64,000 bases of DNA from G965195345 sp965277625 (GTDB lineage Bacteria > Pseudomonadota > Gammaproteobacteria > CAKMZV01): positions 434,001 to 498,000 of the forward strand of contig OZ255827.1 of assembly GCA_965277625.1 (NCBI GenBank), in the 5' to 3' direction. This document shows, piece by piece, positions 1 through 8,911 of the stretch. Positions within the stretch are counted from its first letter, which is position 1. Each line of letters starts with the position of its first letter. Position numbers and translations under genes: made by a program. Below the pieces are notes generated by a model. The model was not told where the DNA came from. It was given only the letters and a program-made list of their open reading frames with translations, and made no database searches.

Positions 1-21
1 ACCGCTCATTAGAAAATCCAA

Positions 22-1260
22 ATGAATAAATCCAACCAACCAAATAAAGCTGATGAAAGCAAGACAAATAAGAGTAATTTGTCCATCTGGCAACGTATAG
101 TAAATAATCGTGAATGGTTGTTGTTAATCTCAGCTATTTTAGGAATTGTTCTGGCGTTTTTATGGTTTTCTGATAGAGAATGTTCTGTATCATGGTTCTT
201 TTTTGAAGAAATCGCTTCATATAACAAATTTATCAGTATAGAACAGGGTAAATGGTTAGATATAGGCCTGATAACACTGCTTCTTGTCCTACTATTATTG
301 CTATTTTTGCGATTATTCAGAATAATTATAAAGAAAATCAAAAGCATCAATCAATGGTTACTAGATAATCGATTACTGTCTTTAATATTAGCAGCATTAT
401 TTGGGATTTTACTGGGAGGTTGTTGGGTTACGTGGAATGGATGCTTTCCACTAACAACTGTTAATTTAAAAGAATCAATTGGTATTTTTGAGGATAACAA
501 GGGCTCAGATTTAGACTTAAGTCTAATTACATTGTTGCTTGTCTTACCGACATTGTTATTGTTGTGGATATTCAGAACATTTGACACGCGTGAGCAGATA
601 AAAACAACCCAGAACAACACCCTTACAAGCATGTTGACCCATGCTTTGGATATGATTACAAGTAACGATCTAAAAAGACGTGCAATGGGTCTTATCCAAT
701 TAGCACAATTAAAAAAACAGACCAAAGATTTTGATGCTCAGATTGATGCTTCAACACGCCACCTTGATCTATCAACTGTTGTATCAAAAGGCGCCTCTTT
801 ATCTAAGAGTGCCTCCCCCCTAGAACATAAATCGTCTCTATTCATGGACTCAACTTTGGAAAACATGGATTTAAGGGGTACAAATTTTAGAGATGGTAAT
901 TTAATTCGTGCAAATCTGAGTAGTGCAATTTTATTTGATGCAAATTTAAGTAGTGCAAAATTGAACAGTGCAAATTTAAGTGGTGCAAATTTGTTCTTTG
1001 CAAAATTGGTCAGTGCAAATTTAAGTGATGCAAATTTGGTTGGTGCACAATTGAGCAATGCAAAATTGAACGGTGCATACTTAAGAGGTGCAAATTTAAG
1101 TGATGCAAATTTAAGAGGTGCAGACTTAAGAAGTGCTCAATTAAGTGATAGAACCGACTTGTTAGAAGCAAAATACGATGATGAAACCCTATTCCCTGAA
1201 GGTTTTGATCCTGAAACAAAAGGCATGGTTAAGGTTTTGAAATCTAGATTTGGAATATAA
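22..1260 (+). CDS. Membrane-anchored pentapeptide-repeat protein
   Basis: The 412-residue product has four hydrophobic segments, near residues 33-50, 77-104, 118-138 and 166-184, joined by short charged loops. A cytoplasmic-looking linker follows, then a pentapeptide-repeat domain from about residue 281 to 376 with the A(N/D)LxX pattern (for example ANLSS, AKLNS, ANLSG). Such repeats fold as a right-handed square beta-helix. No enzymatic motif is visible, so the function is unknown; similar membrane-bound pentapeptide proteins are common and uncharacterised. The ATG at position 22 is the first in frame after a stop, and its ribosome binding site is weak. The gene stands alone and the next gene is about 245 bases downstream. 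Confidence 0.85.
   Translation: MNKSNQPNKADESKTNKSNLSIWQRIVNNREWLLLISAILGIVLAFLWFSDRECSVSWFFFEEIASYNKFISIEQGKWLDIGLITLLLVLLLLLFLRLFRIIIKKIKSINQWLLDNRLLSLILAALFGILLGGCWVTWNGCFPLTTVNLKESIGIFEDNKGSDLDLSLITLLLVLPTLLLLWIFRTFDTREQIKTTQNNTLTSMLTHALDMITSNDLKRRAMGLIQLAQLKKQTKDFDAQIDASTRHLDLSTVVSKGASLSKSASPLEHKSSLFMDSTLENMDLRGTNFRDGNLIRANLSSAILFDANLSSAKLNSANLSGANLFFAKLVSANLSDANLVGAQLSNAKLNGAYLRGANLSDANLRGADLRSAQLSDRTDLLEAKYDDETLFPEGFDPETKGMVKVLKSRFGI
862..1149 (+). repeat. 15-bp tandem repeat coding for pentapeptides
   Basis: The DNA repeats with a 15-bp period built on the core GTGCAAATTTAAG, matching the pentapeptide units of the protein. The near-identity at DNA level suggests recent copy-number change by slippage or unequal exchange. 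Confidence 0.75.
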
Positions 1261-1504
1261 TTAAACAGCAGACCTTACTGTGATTAGATAAGCCCTATTG
1301 CATAAGGAGCCGTAATGGGCAACATAGCTGAAACTGCAAGAGAGTAGAGTTATGTCTGAAAGGGAGTCATCAAAGGTAATTAATAATCAGATTAAATAGT
1401 CATTGTCGCCCATAATATCTAAAGAACCATAAGAGTTGTTTTTACAAGCTCAACAAATAAAAAATAACTTGCAAAAATGGGGCATATTTAATAAGATACT
1501 GTCT

Positions 1505-1735
1505 ATGAATAAAACTTTAAAACTTCGTAAAATGGGTGATTCAATTGGCACAACTTTTCCTAAAGAAGTGCTTCAAAAAATCCGAGTGGGAGAAGGTGAT
1601 ACGCTATACGGGGTAGAAACGGCTCGTGGCTTGCTTTTAACACCTTATAACCCAGCAATTGCAAATGCAAAGGATATTGCCAAGAAGATCATTGCTCGAG
1701 ATAAGGATGCGCTAAAAGCCCTCTCCACGAGATGA
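1505..1735 (+). CDS. AbrB/MazE-type antidote of a Doc-type toxin module
   Basis: A 76-residue swapped-hairpin AbrB-like DNA-binding protein. It has the LRKMGDSIGTTFPKEVL core followed by a GDTLYGVE strand and a helical tail, as in the TIGR02609 family of putative addiction-module antidotes. Such proteins bind their own promoter and neutralise a Doc-type kinase toxin encoded directly downstream. The ATG at 1505 was chosen because the conserved domain begins there; an upstream in-frame start at 1436 would add 23 unrelated residues. The stop codon overlaps a second start as ATGA, the usual coupling to the toxin gene, but that downstream frame is broken (see next entry). Confidence 0.75.
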   Translation: MNKTLKLRKMGDSIGTTFPKEVLQKIRVGEGDTLYGVETARGLLLTPYNPAIANAKDIAKKIIARDKDALKALSTR

Positions 1736-1797
1736 ATGAGCCAATATGATTTGATGATCAAAAAATCATCATTTGTAAGCTTAAAAAGGTTTGTTAA
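1732..1797 (+). pseudogene. Possible decayed doc toxin remnant
   Basis: An ATG overlapping the antidote stop opens with Met-Asn-Glu-Pro-Ile and then hits TGA where Doc proteins usually carry Trp (start of the type M-x-E-P-x-W). The frame continues for about 15 codons (FDDQKIIIC) before another stop, and no FIC motif or longer frame follows. I infer a degenerate toxin gene. The match is only a few residues, so chance is possible. Confidence 0.35.
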
Positions 1798-1837
1798 TGC
1801 TTCGTTATCATCCAGCCATTCAACAGGGGTTCTAATG

Positions 1838-1843
1838 TATAAT
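1838..1843 (+). promoter_or_regulatory. Candidate -10 box of rpsT
   Basis: A perfect TATAAT lies 90 bases upstream of the rpsT start, in the short intergenic stretch. No convincing -35 hexamer sits 16-18 bp upstream, so the assignment rests on the -10 match and the position alone. Confidence 0.35.
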
Positions 1844-1932
1844 GAGCGCCCATTATCAATACCTTCCCTCGGTCGGACAGCTTTGTTGGAACGGGTCGGT
1901 GAATTATGAATAACAGGCAGGAGTAAGTCAAA

Positions 1933-2196
1933 GTGGCTAATATAAAATCAGCAATTAAACGGGCGCGTCAAGCGGAAATCAGACGCCAACACAATGTAAC
2001 CATTCGTTCTCGGGTGAGAACTTATATGAAAAAAACAGACGTTGCCATTGAAGCAGGTCAAAAAGATGAAGCGCAATCGGCTTTCAAGTTGGCGCAATCT
2101 GAAATGTCAAGAGCCAGTGCTAAAGGCATTTTTAGAAACAACAAAGCATCTCGCGACATTTCACGGCTACACGGTCGCCTAAAAGCAATGGCGTAA
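1933..2196 (+). CDS. rpsT: 30S ribosomal protein S20
   Basis: The 87-residue basic protein starts MANIKSAIKRARQ and continues through the typical S20 helical pattern (RRQHNVTIRSRVRTYMKK, ASRDISRLHGRLKAM). S20 binds 16S rRNA in the body of the small subunit. The start is GTG with a GGAG ribosome binding site a few bases upstream. A non-ATG start is also typical in enterics, where S20 represses its own translation. The gene is monocistronic here. Confidence 0.97.
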   Translation: MANIKSAIKRARQAEIRRQHNVTIRSRVRTYMKKTDVAIEAGQKDEAQSAFKLAQSEMSRASAKGIFRNNKASRDISRLHGRLKAMA

Positions 2197-2400
2197 AGAC
2201 GCGGATCTGTTTCCACCACCTGCTGGTTTTACAGTTTTTAACAAGCATAGTTTCAACAAATCATTGAGTGCACCAGATGTGCGCGATCAATGTCGGTGTC
2301 TGCCTTGTTATTTTCTGACTCAGTCTGTCGTTCTTGTTTATTAGTAAGGGCTGGCACGGGGTTGCCTTTTATTCGTTGGTCTAATAATTCAAGTACATAG

Positions 2401-3264
2401 ATGAAAAGCCTAATCCTGATCTTCTTCATCTTATTGTCCCCATTGACTTGGGCATCTTCGACTGTTGTTTCCCTCCCTTATAAAGATCTAACATTGAGCG
2501 GCAAGGTCATGCTTACAGATAATAAGCATTTGCCAGGCAATGCCGTTGTATTGCTTTTACATGGCACGCTCTCGCATTATGATTCTGAAATCATTTCAGA
2601 ATTACAGGTTTTACTTGCTGAGTATGAATTGAACTCACTGTCGATTAACTTATCTTTGGAACAAGACGATCGCAAAGGCCCATTTGCTTGTAACAGCAAG
2701 CACTTTCATCAGCATGAGGATGCCAAAGCAGAGTTAAAACAATGGATGGTCTGGTTGAAAAAGCAGGGGGTTGAGAAAATCCATCTTTTAGGACATTCGC
2801 GAGGCGGGAATCAAATCGCCCAATTCTATGCTGAGCATCATTCTGCCATCCATGGCAAAGTTGCTTTGATTGCGCCCCTGACCTTTTCGGGTCAGTTGAA
2901 TGCAGCTCAAGCCAAACAATTAAAATGGGCGAAGCAGCAAGTGACATTAGGCAACCCGCAGGCGTTAAAGGCTGTTGATGCATTCCTCCATTGTGGTGAA
3001 ACGCAGGTTTCTGCGCAATCTGTGATGTCGTATTTAGGAGACGATAAACGCAAAGACACGCCCACCCTTTTAGCAGAAATCTCAAAACCTGTGCTGGTGG
3101 TTTATGGCAATGAGGATCCCTTAGCTAAAGCTCTCCCACAGGGGTTGGCAGAAAAGAGTCCCCATCACCCAACGGCAATCATAGACGGTGCTGATCATTT
3201 TTTTCGCGATTTTTACGCTGAAGAATTGGTGGAATTGATTGCAGATTGGTATCAATCCAAATGA
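2401..3264 (+). CDS. Exported alpha/beta hydrolase
   Basis: A 287-residue protein with a cleavable-looking signal peptide (residues 1-19, ending WASS) followed by an alpha/beta-hydrolase fold. The HGTL oxyanion-loop region is near residue 54. The nucleophile elbow GHSRGG places Ser133, the acid is probably Asp239 in YGNEDP, and the base His266 in GADHFF, so the full triad is present. It is probably a periplasmic esterase- or thioesterase-like enzyme; the substrate cannot be predicted. recC begins about 50 bases downstream on the same strand, so the two may be co-transcribed. Confidence 0.85.
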   Translation: MKSLILIFFILLSPLTWASSTVVSLPYKDLTLSGKVMLTDNKHLPGNAVVLLLHGTLSHYDSEIISELQVLLAEYELNSLSINLSLEQDDRKGPFACNSKHFHQHEDAKAELKQWMVWLKKQGVEKIHLLGHSRGGNQIAQFYAEHHSAIHGKVALIAPLTFSGQLNAAQAKQLKWAKQQVTLGNPQALKAVDAFLHCGETQVSAQSVMSYLGDDKRKDTPTLLAEISKPVLVVYGNEDPLAKALPQGLAEKSPHHPTAIIDGADHFFRDFYAEELVELIADWYQSK

Positions 3265-3316
3265 TAGCCTATTGCACTCCATTCACCGAATCGCTAGTGA
3301 AGTTGACATAGCGAAA

Positions 3317-6300
3317 ATGCAAATTCATTACATCAATAATTTTGTTTCATTGGCCGATGGTTTGGCAGAGCAGTTGTCTCGCAAAACCACAACGCCTCTG
3401 GTGCCATTGAACTTAGTTGTGCCCAACATGTTTGTTGAGCAGTGGTTGTCTGATGCGCTCAGCCAGCGATTATCGGTGTTAGCAAATACCAAAAGGCTGC
3501 ATCAGAGCACGCTCATTGACACGCTCAGTCAGTTGTTAAAAGTCCCTAAGAGTACAAATTATTCTGTGCCGATTCTGCGCTGGAGAATATTTGATTATTT
3601 GAATCGCATTGATGAAAAAAAATTAACTGACTATTGTCAAAGAGGCGGGGACGTTCAGGAACAGTGTTGGTTGCTATCGAGTGAGCTTGCTGCGCTATTT
3701 GATGGCTATCAAAAGGAACGTGTAGATTGGCTGTTGTGTTGGCAAAAAGGGAATCGCTTAGGTTTGGGTGATGATGAGGCATGGCAGCAAAAATTGTGGC
3801 AACACTTGGTTGAGCATGAACAAGATTCAGTGCCATTATTTGTGCAAATGCAGCAATTAAATCAAAAAATGTCGCAATTGACCAAGGCGCAACAAAACGC
3901 GCTCGTTGCGAATTTTGGTAACACCCTCCTTGTGGTGGCTGAGGCCAATATGGAGAAAGATGTTCTGAACGTGTTGAATCAATTAAGTCAATCATTGGAG
4001 GTTGTACTATTTGTATTTAATCCCTCACAAGAATACTGGTCAGATCGCGTGCGCCAAAGCCGGCTCAATCAATTTACAGATAATCCTGAGCAACACATTT
4101 ACCTCAATAACCCAATCTTAACGGCGTGGGGGTCCGAGACGGCACTGTTTGTTGAACAACTCATTGAACTGGGCGCAGATGACAATGCTGTGTCAGATGA
4201 ACCCATAGGCGACGCCGTCTTGGCGCAATTACAAAGATCCATTATGGCGGACACGGCGATTGATGAGCCTTTTGCCCCAGATGATTCGCTGCAACTCATC
4301 CGTGCTCAATCCGCCTATGATGAATTGCAGGTTGCACGCATCAAGGTCAGTGCATTTTTAACTGAAAATCCACACTGCGCTTTGCATGATTGCGCAATTG
4401 TGTTAGCCAATGTTGAGCAGTACGCGCCATTGATTCCTGCGGTTTTTCATGATGTTGAATACTCGATAAATCAGCAGGCTTATGATGAGGAATCATTGCA
4501 TTTCATGACCTTGTTACAGCTTTTGAAGACGCCTGCTGGTCGCTTTAATGATTGGGAATTGTGGCTACTGAACCCACTGTTAGAACAGCAAACGAAATGT
4601 TCTAACAGCGTATTGAAGTTGCTATTGCAGCAGTTGTTTGAGTTGGGGGTGCGTTCGGGCGTCAATACGCTGCAAGATGCGCATGGTCTCAGTTGGCGTC
4701 AGGGGCTTAGCAGTCTGTATGCGGGTTTGTTGACTCAAGAACGTCAACCCATTGCAGACAATATTATGGCATTACCAGAGAACGTCAACGATTTTGAAAA
4801 TATTCAATATTTGAGTATTTTCATCCAGAAACTTATTCAATGGGTTGAGCAGTCAAACCAACCCAAAAGTCTCAGTGATTGGCAGTCTTCTTTGTTAACG
4901 TTAGTGAAAACAGTTTATGGTGAAGACAAAATCTTGGTGGAATCTTTTACAGCCACAATTGATCAGTGGAGCTCAAGCTTCCCATCGAACCTGGCGCTTC
5001 CTTTGATTTCTTGGGAATGTGTGGTCAATGGATTAGCCGATTTTATCAAACAAAAACCACAATTTAGAGCCAATTCAGGTCGCCTCGCCTTTGTCGATTT
5101 GAGCAATGTTCAGGGCATTCCAAGGCCTTTCCAAATGGTTCTGGGCATCGGAAGTACGGCACTGAGAACGACGCGTCATGCCAAACAATTTGATTTAAGG
5201 CGACATCATCCACGCATGACGGACGCGGCCAAAAACCATTCTGCCGAAAGTTGTCTATTGCAGGTGTTGTGTGCCACACAGAATCAATTAATACTGAGCT
5301 ACGCTGAGGATAAAATCAATCTAATCATGCACCCCTTGCTGCAGATAATGCCGCCACAATGGTTACAACTGAGTCAAGATAAAAGCGTTAATTCACAGAC
5401 TAATGTGGGTGCAAATGCGTCTATTGACGAGACGGTTGTAAAGTCAGAAACTATTGAAGAGCCTACTGTTATACCTGAGGTTACCGATGAGGAAAATCCG
5501 CTACAATTGAACCAGTCGCTGTTCCCTTTAGAGGGACTCGTGCGGTTTTGGCAAAACCCATTGCGCAGTTATTTCATCAATCAGGGCATTCAAATCCCTT
5601 GGTCTAAAGAACGTCAGGTAGAGCATTATCTGTGGGAATCAATGTACGACAGCCAATGGCTTCGTGAAGCGCTGGATTTATTGCAACAATTTCCCAAAGA
5701 TGCGGCGATGAAGTCGTTGAATGCCATGTTTCACCCGGTCGATAAGATGGTGGTTGAGAATCGGATGGCTGAGATTGTTGCAAAACTTGGCCAATTAGAT
5801 ACGGTAAAGCCTTCACCGCTTGAACGATTGTGGCTTGATGACCAAGTATGTTTGTACGCTCAAGACCAATTATTGCAGGACGGACAGCCAATGATGCTTG
5901 TCATGAAGGAGCCGCATGCTCGACAAAAAACACAAGCCTGGATTTGGCATCTTTTCTGTTGTGCTCAAGGCAAAAACACCGATTTTGTCATTGAGTCCAT
6001 CACCCAATCGCCATTGAGGCTTAATGCGATTCCTCAACAAGACGCCAAAGAACAATTACAACATCTTTTTGAACTCAGCCAAACTGGGCTGAATGAGGCA
6101 ATGCCTTATTTTCCCGACACCTGTTTTAAATGGGCGAAACAAAAGCCTGAAAATAAACATATCGTACCCAATGATTTTTTTGTGCGATCCACTGACAAAG
6201 GATTCGGGGATTTGGATGACCCATACAATGCATTGTGGTATGCCAGCAAAAAGTCATTGGATGCAAAAGCCATAAAGGCCGAAGTGTTGAAGCATATAGA

Positions 6301-6349
6301 ATGTTACACCCCATTGATTGTTCAACCATTTTTAGATGCGCAATCATAA
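3317..6349 (+). CDS. recC: Exodeoxyribonuclease V gamma subunit RecC
   Basis: About 1010 residues, slightly shorter than E. coli RecC (1122). The N-terminus (NLVVPNMFVEQWLSDALSQRL, then LSSELAALFDGYQKERVDWLLCW) aligns from memory with the RecC helicase-like domain, and the rest follows the family to the C-terminal domain. RecC holds RecB and RecD together, splits the duplex and recognises Chi during double-strand break repair. The ATG at 3317 was chosen because it opens directly into the conserved IHYIN region; an in-frame start at 3239 would overlap the hydrolase gene. Unusually, recB and recD do not follow: leuS is next. Confidence 0.93.
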   Translation: MQIHYINNFVSLADGLAEQLSRKTTTPLVPLNLVVPNMFVEQWLSDALSQRLSVLANTKRLHQSTLIDTLSQLLKVPKSTNYSVPILRWRIFDYLNRIDEKKLTDYCQRGGDVQEQCWLLSSELAALFDGYQKERVDWLLCWQKGNRLGLGDDEAWQQKLWQHLVEHEQDSVPLFVQMQQLNQKMSQLTKAQQNALVANFGNTLLVVAEANMEKDVLNVLNQLSQSLEVVLFVFNPSQEYWSDRVRQSRLNQFTDNPEQHIYLNNPILTAWGSETALFVEQLIELGADDNAVSDEPIGDAVLAQLQRSIMADTAIDEPFAPDDSLQLIRAQSAYDELQVARIKVSAFLTENPHCALHDCAIVLANVEQYAPLIPAVFHDVEYSINQQAYDEESLHFMTLLQLLKTPAGRFNDWELWLLNPLLEQQTKCSNSVLKLLLQQLFELGVRSGVNTLQDAHGLSWRQGLSSLYAGLLTQERQPIADNIMALPENVNDFENIQYLSIFIQKLIQWVEQSNQPKSLSDWQSSLLTLVKTVYGEDKILVESFTATIDQWSSSFPSNLALPLISWECVVNGLADFIKQKPQFRANSGRLAFVDLSNVQGIPRPFQMVLGIGSTALRTTRHAKQFDLRRHHPRMTDAAKNHSAESCLLQVLCATQNQLILSYAEDKINLIMHPLLQIMPPQWLQLSQDKSVNSQTNVGANASIDETVVKSETIEEPTVIPEVTDEENPLQLNQSLFPLEGLVRFWQNPLRSYFINQGIQIPWSKERQVEHYLWESMYDSQWLREALDLLQQFPKDAAMKSLNAMFHPVDKMVVENRMAEIVAKLGQLDTVKPSPLERLWLDDQVCLYAQDQLLQDGQPMMLVMKEPHARQKTQAWIWHLFCCAQGKNTDFVIESITQSPLRLNAIPQQDAKEQLQHLFELSQTGLNEAMPYFPDTCFKWAKQKPENKHIVPNDFFVRSTDKGFGDLDDPYNALWYASKKSLDAKAIKAEVLKHIECYTPLIVQPFLDAQS

Positions 6350-6443
6350 GCACCTAAATTACCGCTTGATGAAAGCCATATTGCCATTCCAAGGCGGTTC
6401 AACGTGTTAAAATTCCGCCTCATTTTAAGCCGACCCAAAATCC

Positions 6444-8879
6444 ATGAACGCCGAATATAAACCGCAACAGATCGAATCAGAAGTCCAAAAATTGTGGGAT
6501 CAACAGGACAGTTTTTCGACTGATCTTGCCGACGACAAGCCAAGATACTATTGTTTGTCCATGTTCCCTTACCCCTCAGGGAAATTACATATGGGCCATG
6601 TCAGAAATTACACCATCGGCGATGTGATTTCAAGATTTCAGAGAATGCAAGGTAAGAATGTATTTCAACCGATGGGTTGGGACGCTTTTGGTCTGCCTGC
6701 GGAAAATGCGGCCATTAAAAATAAAGTCCATCCTGCAACGTGGACATACAAAAATATTGACGAAATGCGCAGCCAACTCAAACGACTGGGCTTTGCTTAT
6801 GATTGGTCAAAAGAGATCGCCACTTGCCATCCTGATTACTATAAATGGGAACAATGGTTTTTTATCCAATTGTTTAACAGCGGGCAAGTTTATCGTAAAA
6901 AAAGTGTGGTCAACTGGGATCCGGTCGATCAAACGGTATTAGCCAATGAACAGGTGATCGATGGTAGAGGTTGGCGTTCAGGGGCGATTATAGAGCGACG
7001 CGAAATTTTGCAGTGGTTTTTGAAAATTACCGACTATGCCCAAGAATTGCTTGATGAATTGGATCACCTTAATTGGCCAAATTCGGTGGTTCAAATGCAA
7101 CGCAACTGGATCGGTCGTTCTGAAGGCGTTGAAATTGATTTTGTCGTCGCCGAGAACAGCGAAAAACTTCAGGTTTACACCACACGCCCTGATACTTTAA
7201 TGGGGGCAACATTTTTAGCGATTGCGCCAGAACACCCACTATTAAAAGACATTAAAGATCCCAAATTAGAAGCCTTTATTCAAACGTGTCGCCAGATGGA
7301 TGTGGCTGAATCCAGTATGGAGACCATGGAAAAAACTGGCATGGCAACGCCATTCACAGCAATACATCCTATAACGGGTGAGCAAATGCCAATTTGGGTG
7401 GCCAATTTTGTGTTGATGGGTTATGGCACGGGTGCGGTCATGTCCGTACCTGCCCACGACGTTCGCGATCATGCTTTTGCTTTGAAATACCAGTTGCCAA
7501 TTGTCCAAGTCATTAAACCAAGCGATGGTGAAGACATCGACATTCAAGCACAGGCTTATACCGAGCATGGCATCTTATGCCAGAGTGGCGCCTTTGATGG
7601 CATGGATTTCTCTCAAGCGTTTGACGCCATCGCTCAGGCATTGACGGCGCAAGGGCGGGGTAAGAAGCGGGTCAACTTCAGGTTGCGCGATTGGGGCGTT
7701 TCACGGCAAAGGTATTGGGGTTGCCCCATTCCTATCATTCATTGCAAATCTTGTGGGCATGTACCAGTCCCTGATTCCGATTTACCTGTGACACTGCCTG
7801 AAGACATACAAATTGATGGTTCAGGATCATCATTGAAAAAAATGGCGGGCTTTACTGACACGCCGTGCCCTCAGTGCGGTGAGCCAGCCGAAAGAGAAAC
7901 CGACACCTTAGATACTTTTTTTGAGTCTTCTTGGTACTATGCGCGCTTTTGTAGCCGTGATCATACAACAGGCATGTTAGACGAACACGCCAAGCCGTGG
8001 TTGCCAGTGGATCAATACATTGGCGGCATTGAGCATGCCATACTGCATCTGCTTTATGCACGCTATTTTCATAAACTGATGCGCGATAGGGGCATGGTTG
8101 AGGGTAACGAACCATTCAAGCAGTTGTTGACTCAAGGTATGGTGCTTAAAAACGGTGAAAAGATGTCAAAATCGAAGGGTAACACGGTTGATCCACAGCG
8201 TTTAATTGATCAATACGGTGCAGACACAGTGCGATTGTTTGCCATGTTTGCTGCCCCACCAGAACAATCTTTGGAGTGGTCAGATGCTGGGGTAGAAGGG
8301 GCATCCCGATTCCTTGGTCGCCTGTGGCGCATAACCCAGATGAATGTCGGGCAAGAGACCAAACCTCTTAGTGACTTAACTGAGTCGCAAAAAATGCTGC
8401 GCTTTGAAATCCATACGGCGCTGCAAAAAGCCAGCAGAGACATTGGTGAGCGTCATCACTTCAATACAGCCATCGCTGCGATGATGGAATTGCTCAATGC
8501 CCTCAGCAAATTTGAAGTCAATAATGTTCAAGACAGAACCATTTTATTGGAAGGGTTAAACATTTGCGTCTTGGTGTTATCGCCCGTGGTGCCACATTTT
8601 GCCCAAGCATTATGGTCTGCATTGGGACACCCAGGATTGATTATGGAAGCGTCTTGGCCAGAGGTCGATGTCCAAGCCTTACAAAGAAGTCACATTGAAT
8701 TAGTCGTTCAAATCAATGGTAAACTTCGAGGTCGAGTCACAGTGGATGCTAATGAACAGGAAGAAAATTTGATTAAAATTGTTTCTGAAAACGAGAACGT
8801 CGCCAAGTTTTTAGTAGATGTGACCATTGTTAAAACCATTTATATACCTGGCCGCTTGTTGAATATCGTCGTCAAATAG
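6444..8879 (+). CDS. leuS: Leucyl-tRNA synthetase
   Basis: An 811-residue class I aminoacyl-tRNA synthetase that charges tRNA-Leu. The HIGH-type motif is HMGH at residues 49-52, inside PYPSGKLHMGH. The CP1 editing domain follows, with TTRPDTLMGATF. Cysteine pairs CKSC and CPQC suggest a zinc site, and KMSKS lies at residues 573-577, followed by the anticodon-binding helical domain and the small C-terminal domain. The length is a little below the 860 of E. coli but all the expected domains are present. No strong ribosome binding site precedes the ATG. Confidence 0.97.
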   Translation: MNAEYKPQQIESEVQKLWDQQDSFSTDLADDKPRYYCLSMFPYPSGKLHMGHVRNYTIGDVISRFQRMQGKNVFQPMGWDAFGLPAENAAIKNKVHPATWTYKNIDEMRSQLKRLGFAYDWSKEIATCHPDYYKWEQWFFIQLFNSGQVYRKKSVVNWDPVDQTVLANEQVIDGRGWRSGAIIERREILQWFLKITDYAQELLDELDHLNWPNSVVQMQRNWIGRSEGVEIDFVVAENSEKLQVYTTRPDTLMGATFLAIAPEHPLLKDIKDPKLEAFIQTCRQMDVAESSMETMEKTGMATPFTAIHPITGEQMPIWVANFVLMGYGTGAVMSVPAHDVRDHAFALKYQLPIVQVIKPSDGEDIDIQAQAYTEHGILCQSGAFDGMDFSQAFDAIAQALTAQGRGKKRVNFRLRDWGVSRQRYWGCPIPIIHCKSCGHVPVPDSDLPVTLPEDIQIDGSGSSLKKMAGFTDTPCPQCGEPAERETDTLDTFFESSWYYARFCSRDHTTGMLDEHAKPWLPVDQYIGGIEHAILHLLYARYFHKLMRDRGMVEGNEPFKQLLTQGMVLKNGEKMSKSKGNTVDPQRLIDQYGADTVRLFAMFAAPPEQSLEWSDAGVEGASRFLGRLWRITQMNVGQETKPLSDLTESQKMLRFEIHTALQKASRDIGERHHFNTAIAAMMELLNALSKFEVNNVQDRTILLEGLNICVLVLSPVVPHFAQALWSALGHPGLIMEASWPEVDVQALQRSHIELVVQINGKLRGRVTVDANEQEENLIKIVSENENVAKFLVDVTIVKTIYIPGRLLNIVVK

Positions 8880-8911
8880 GGACAGGTTCAACTTTTTGCG
8901 ATAGCTAAGTC

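Noticed and set aside
738..1219. Two long minus-strand frames opposite the pentapeptide repeats
   Set aside because: They are Phe/Ala- and His/Leu-rich mirror products of the 15-bp repeat and have no independent signals.
1738..1865. A protein-like open frame on the minus strand between the antidote gene and rpsT
   Set aside because: It has no start codon, continues as antisense of the antidote gene and overlaps the candidate rpsT -10 box. It may be chance or a tiny remnant; not enough to call.
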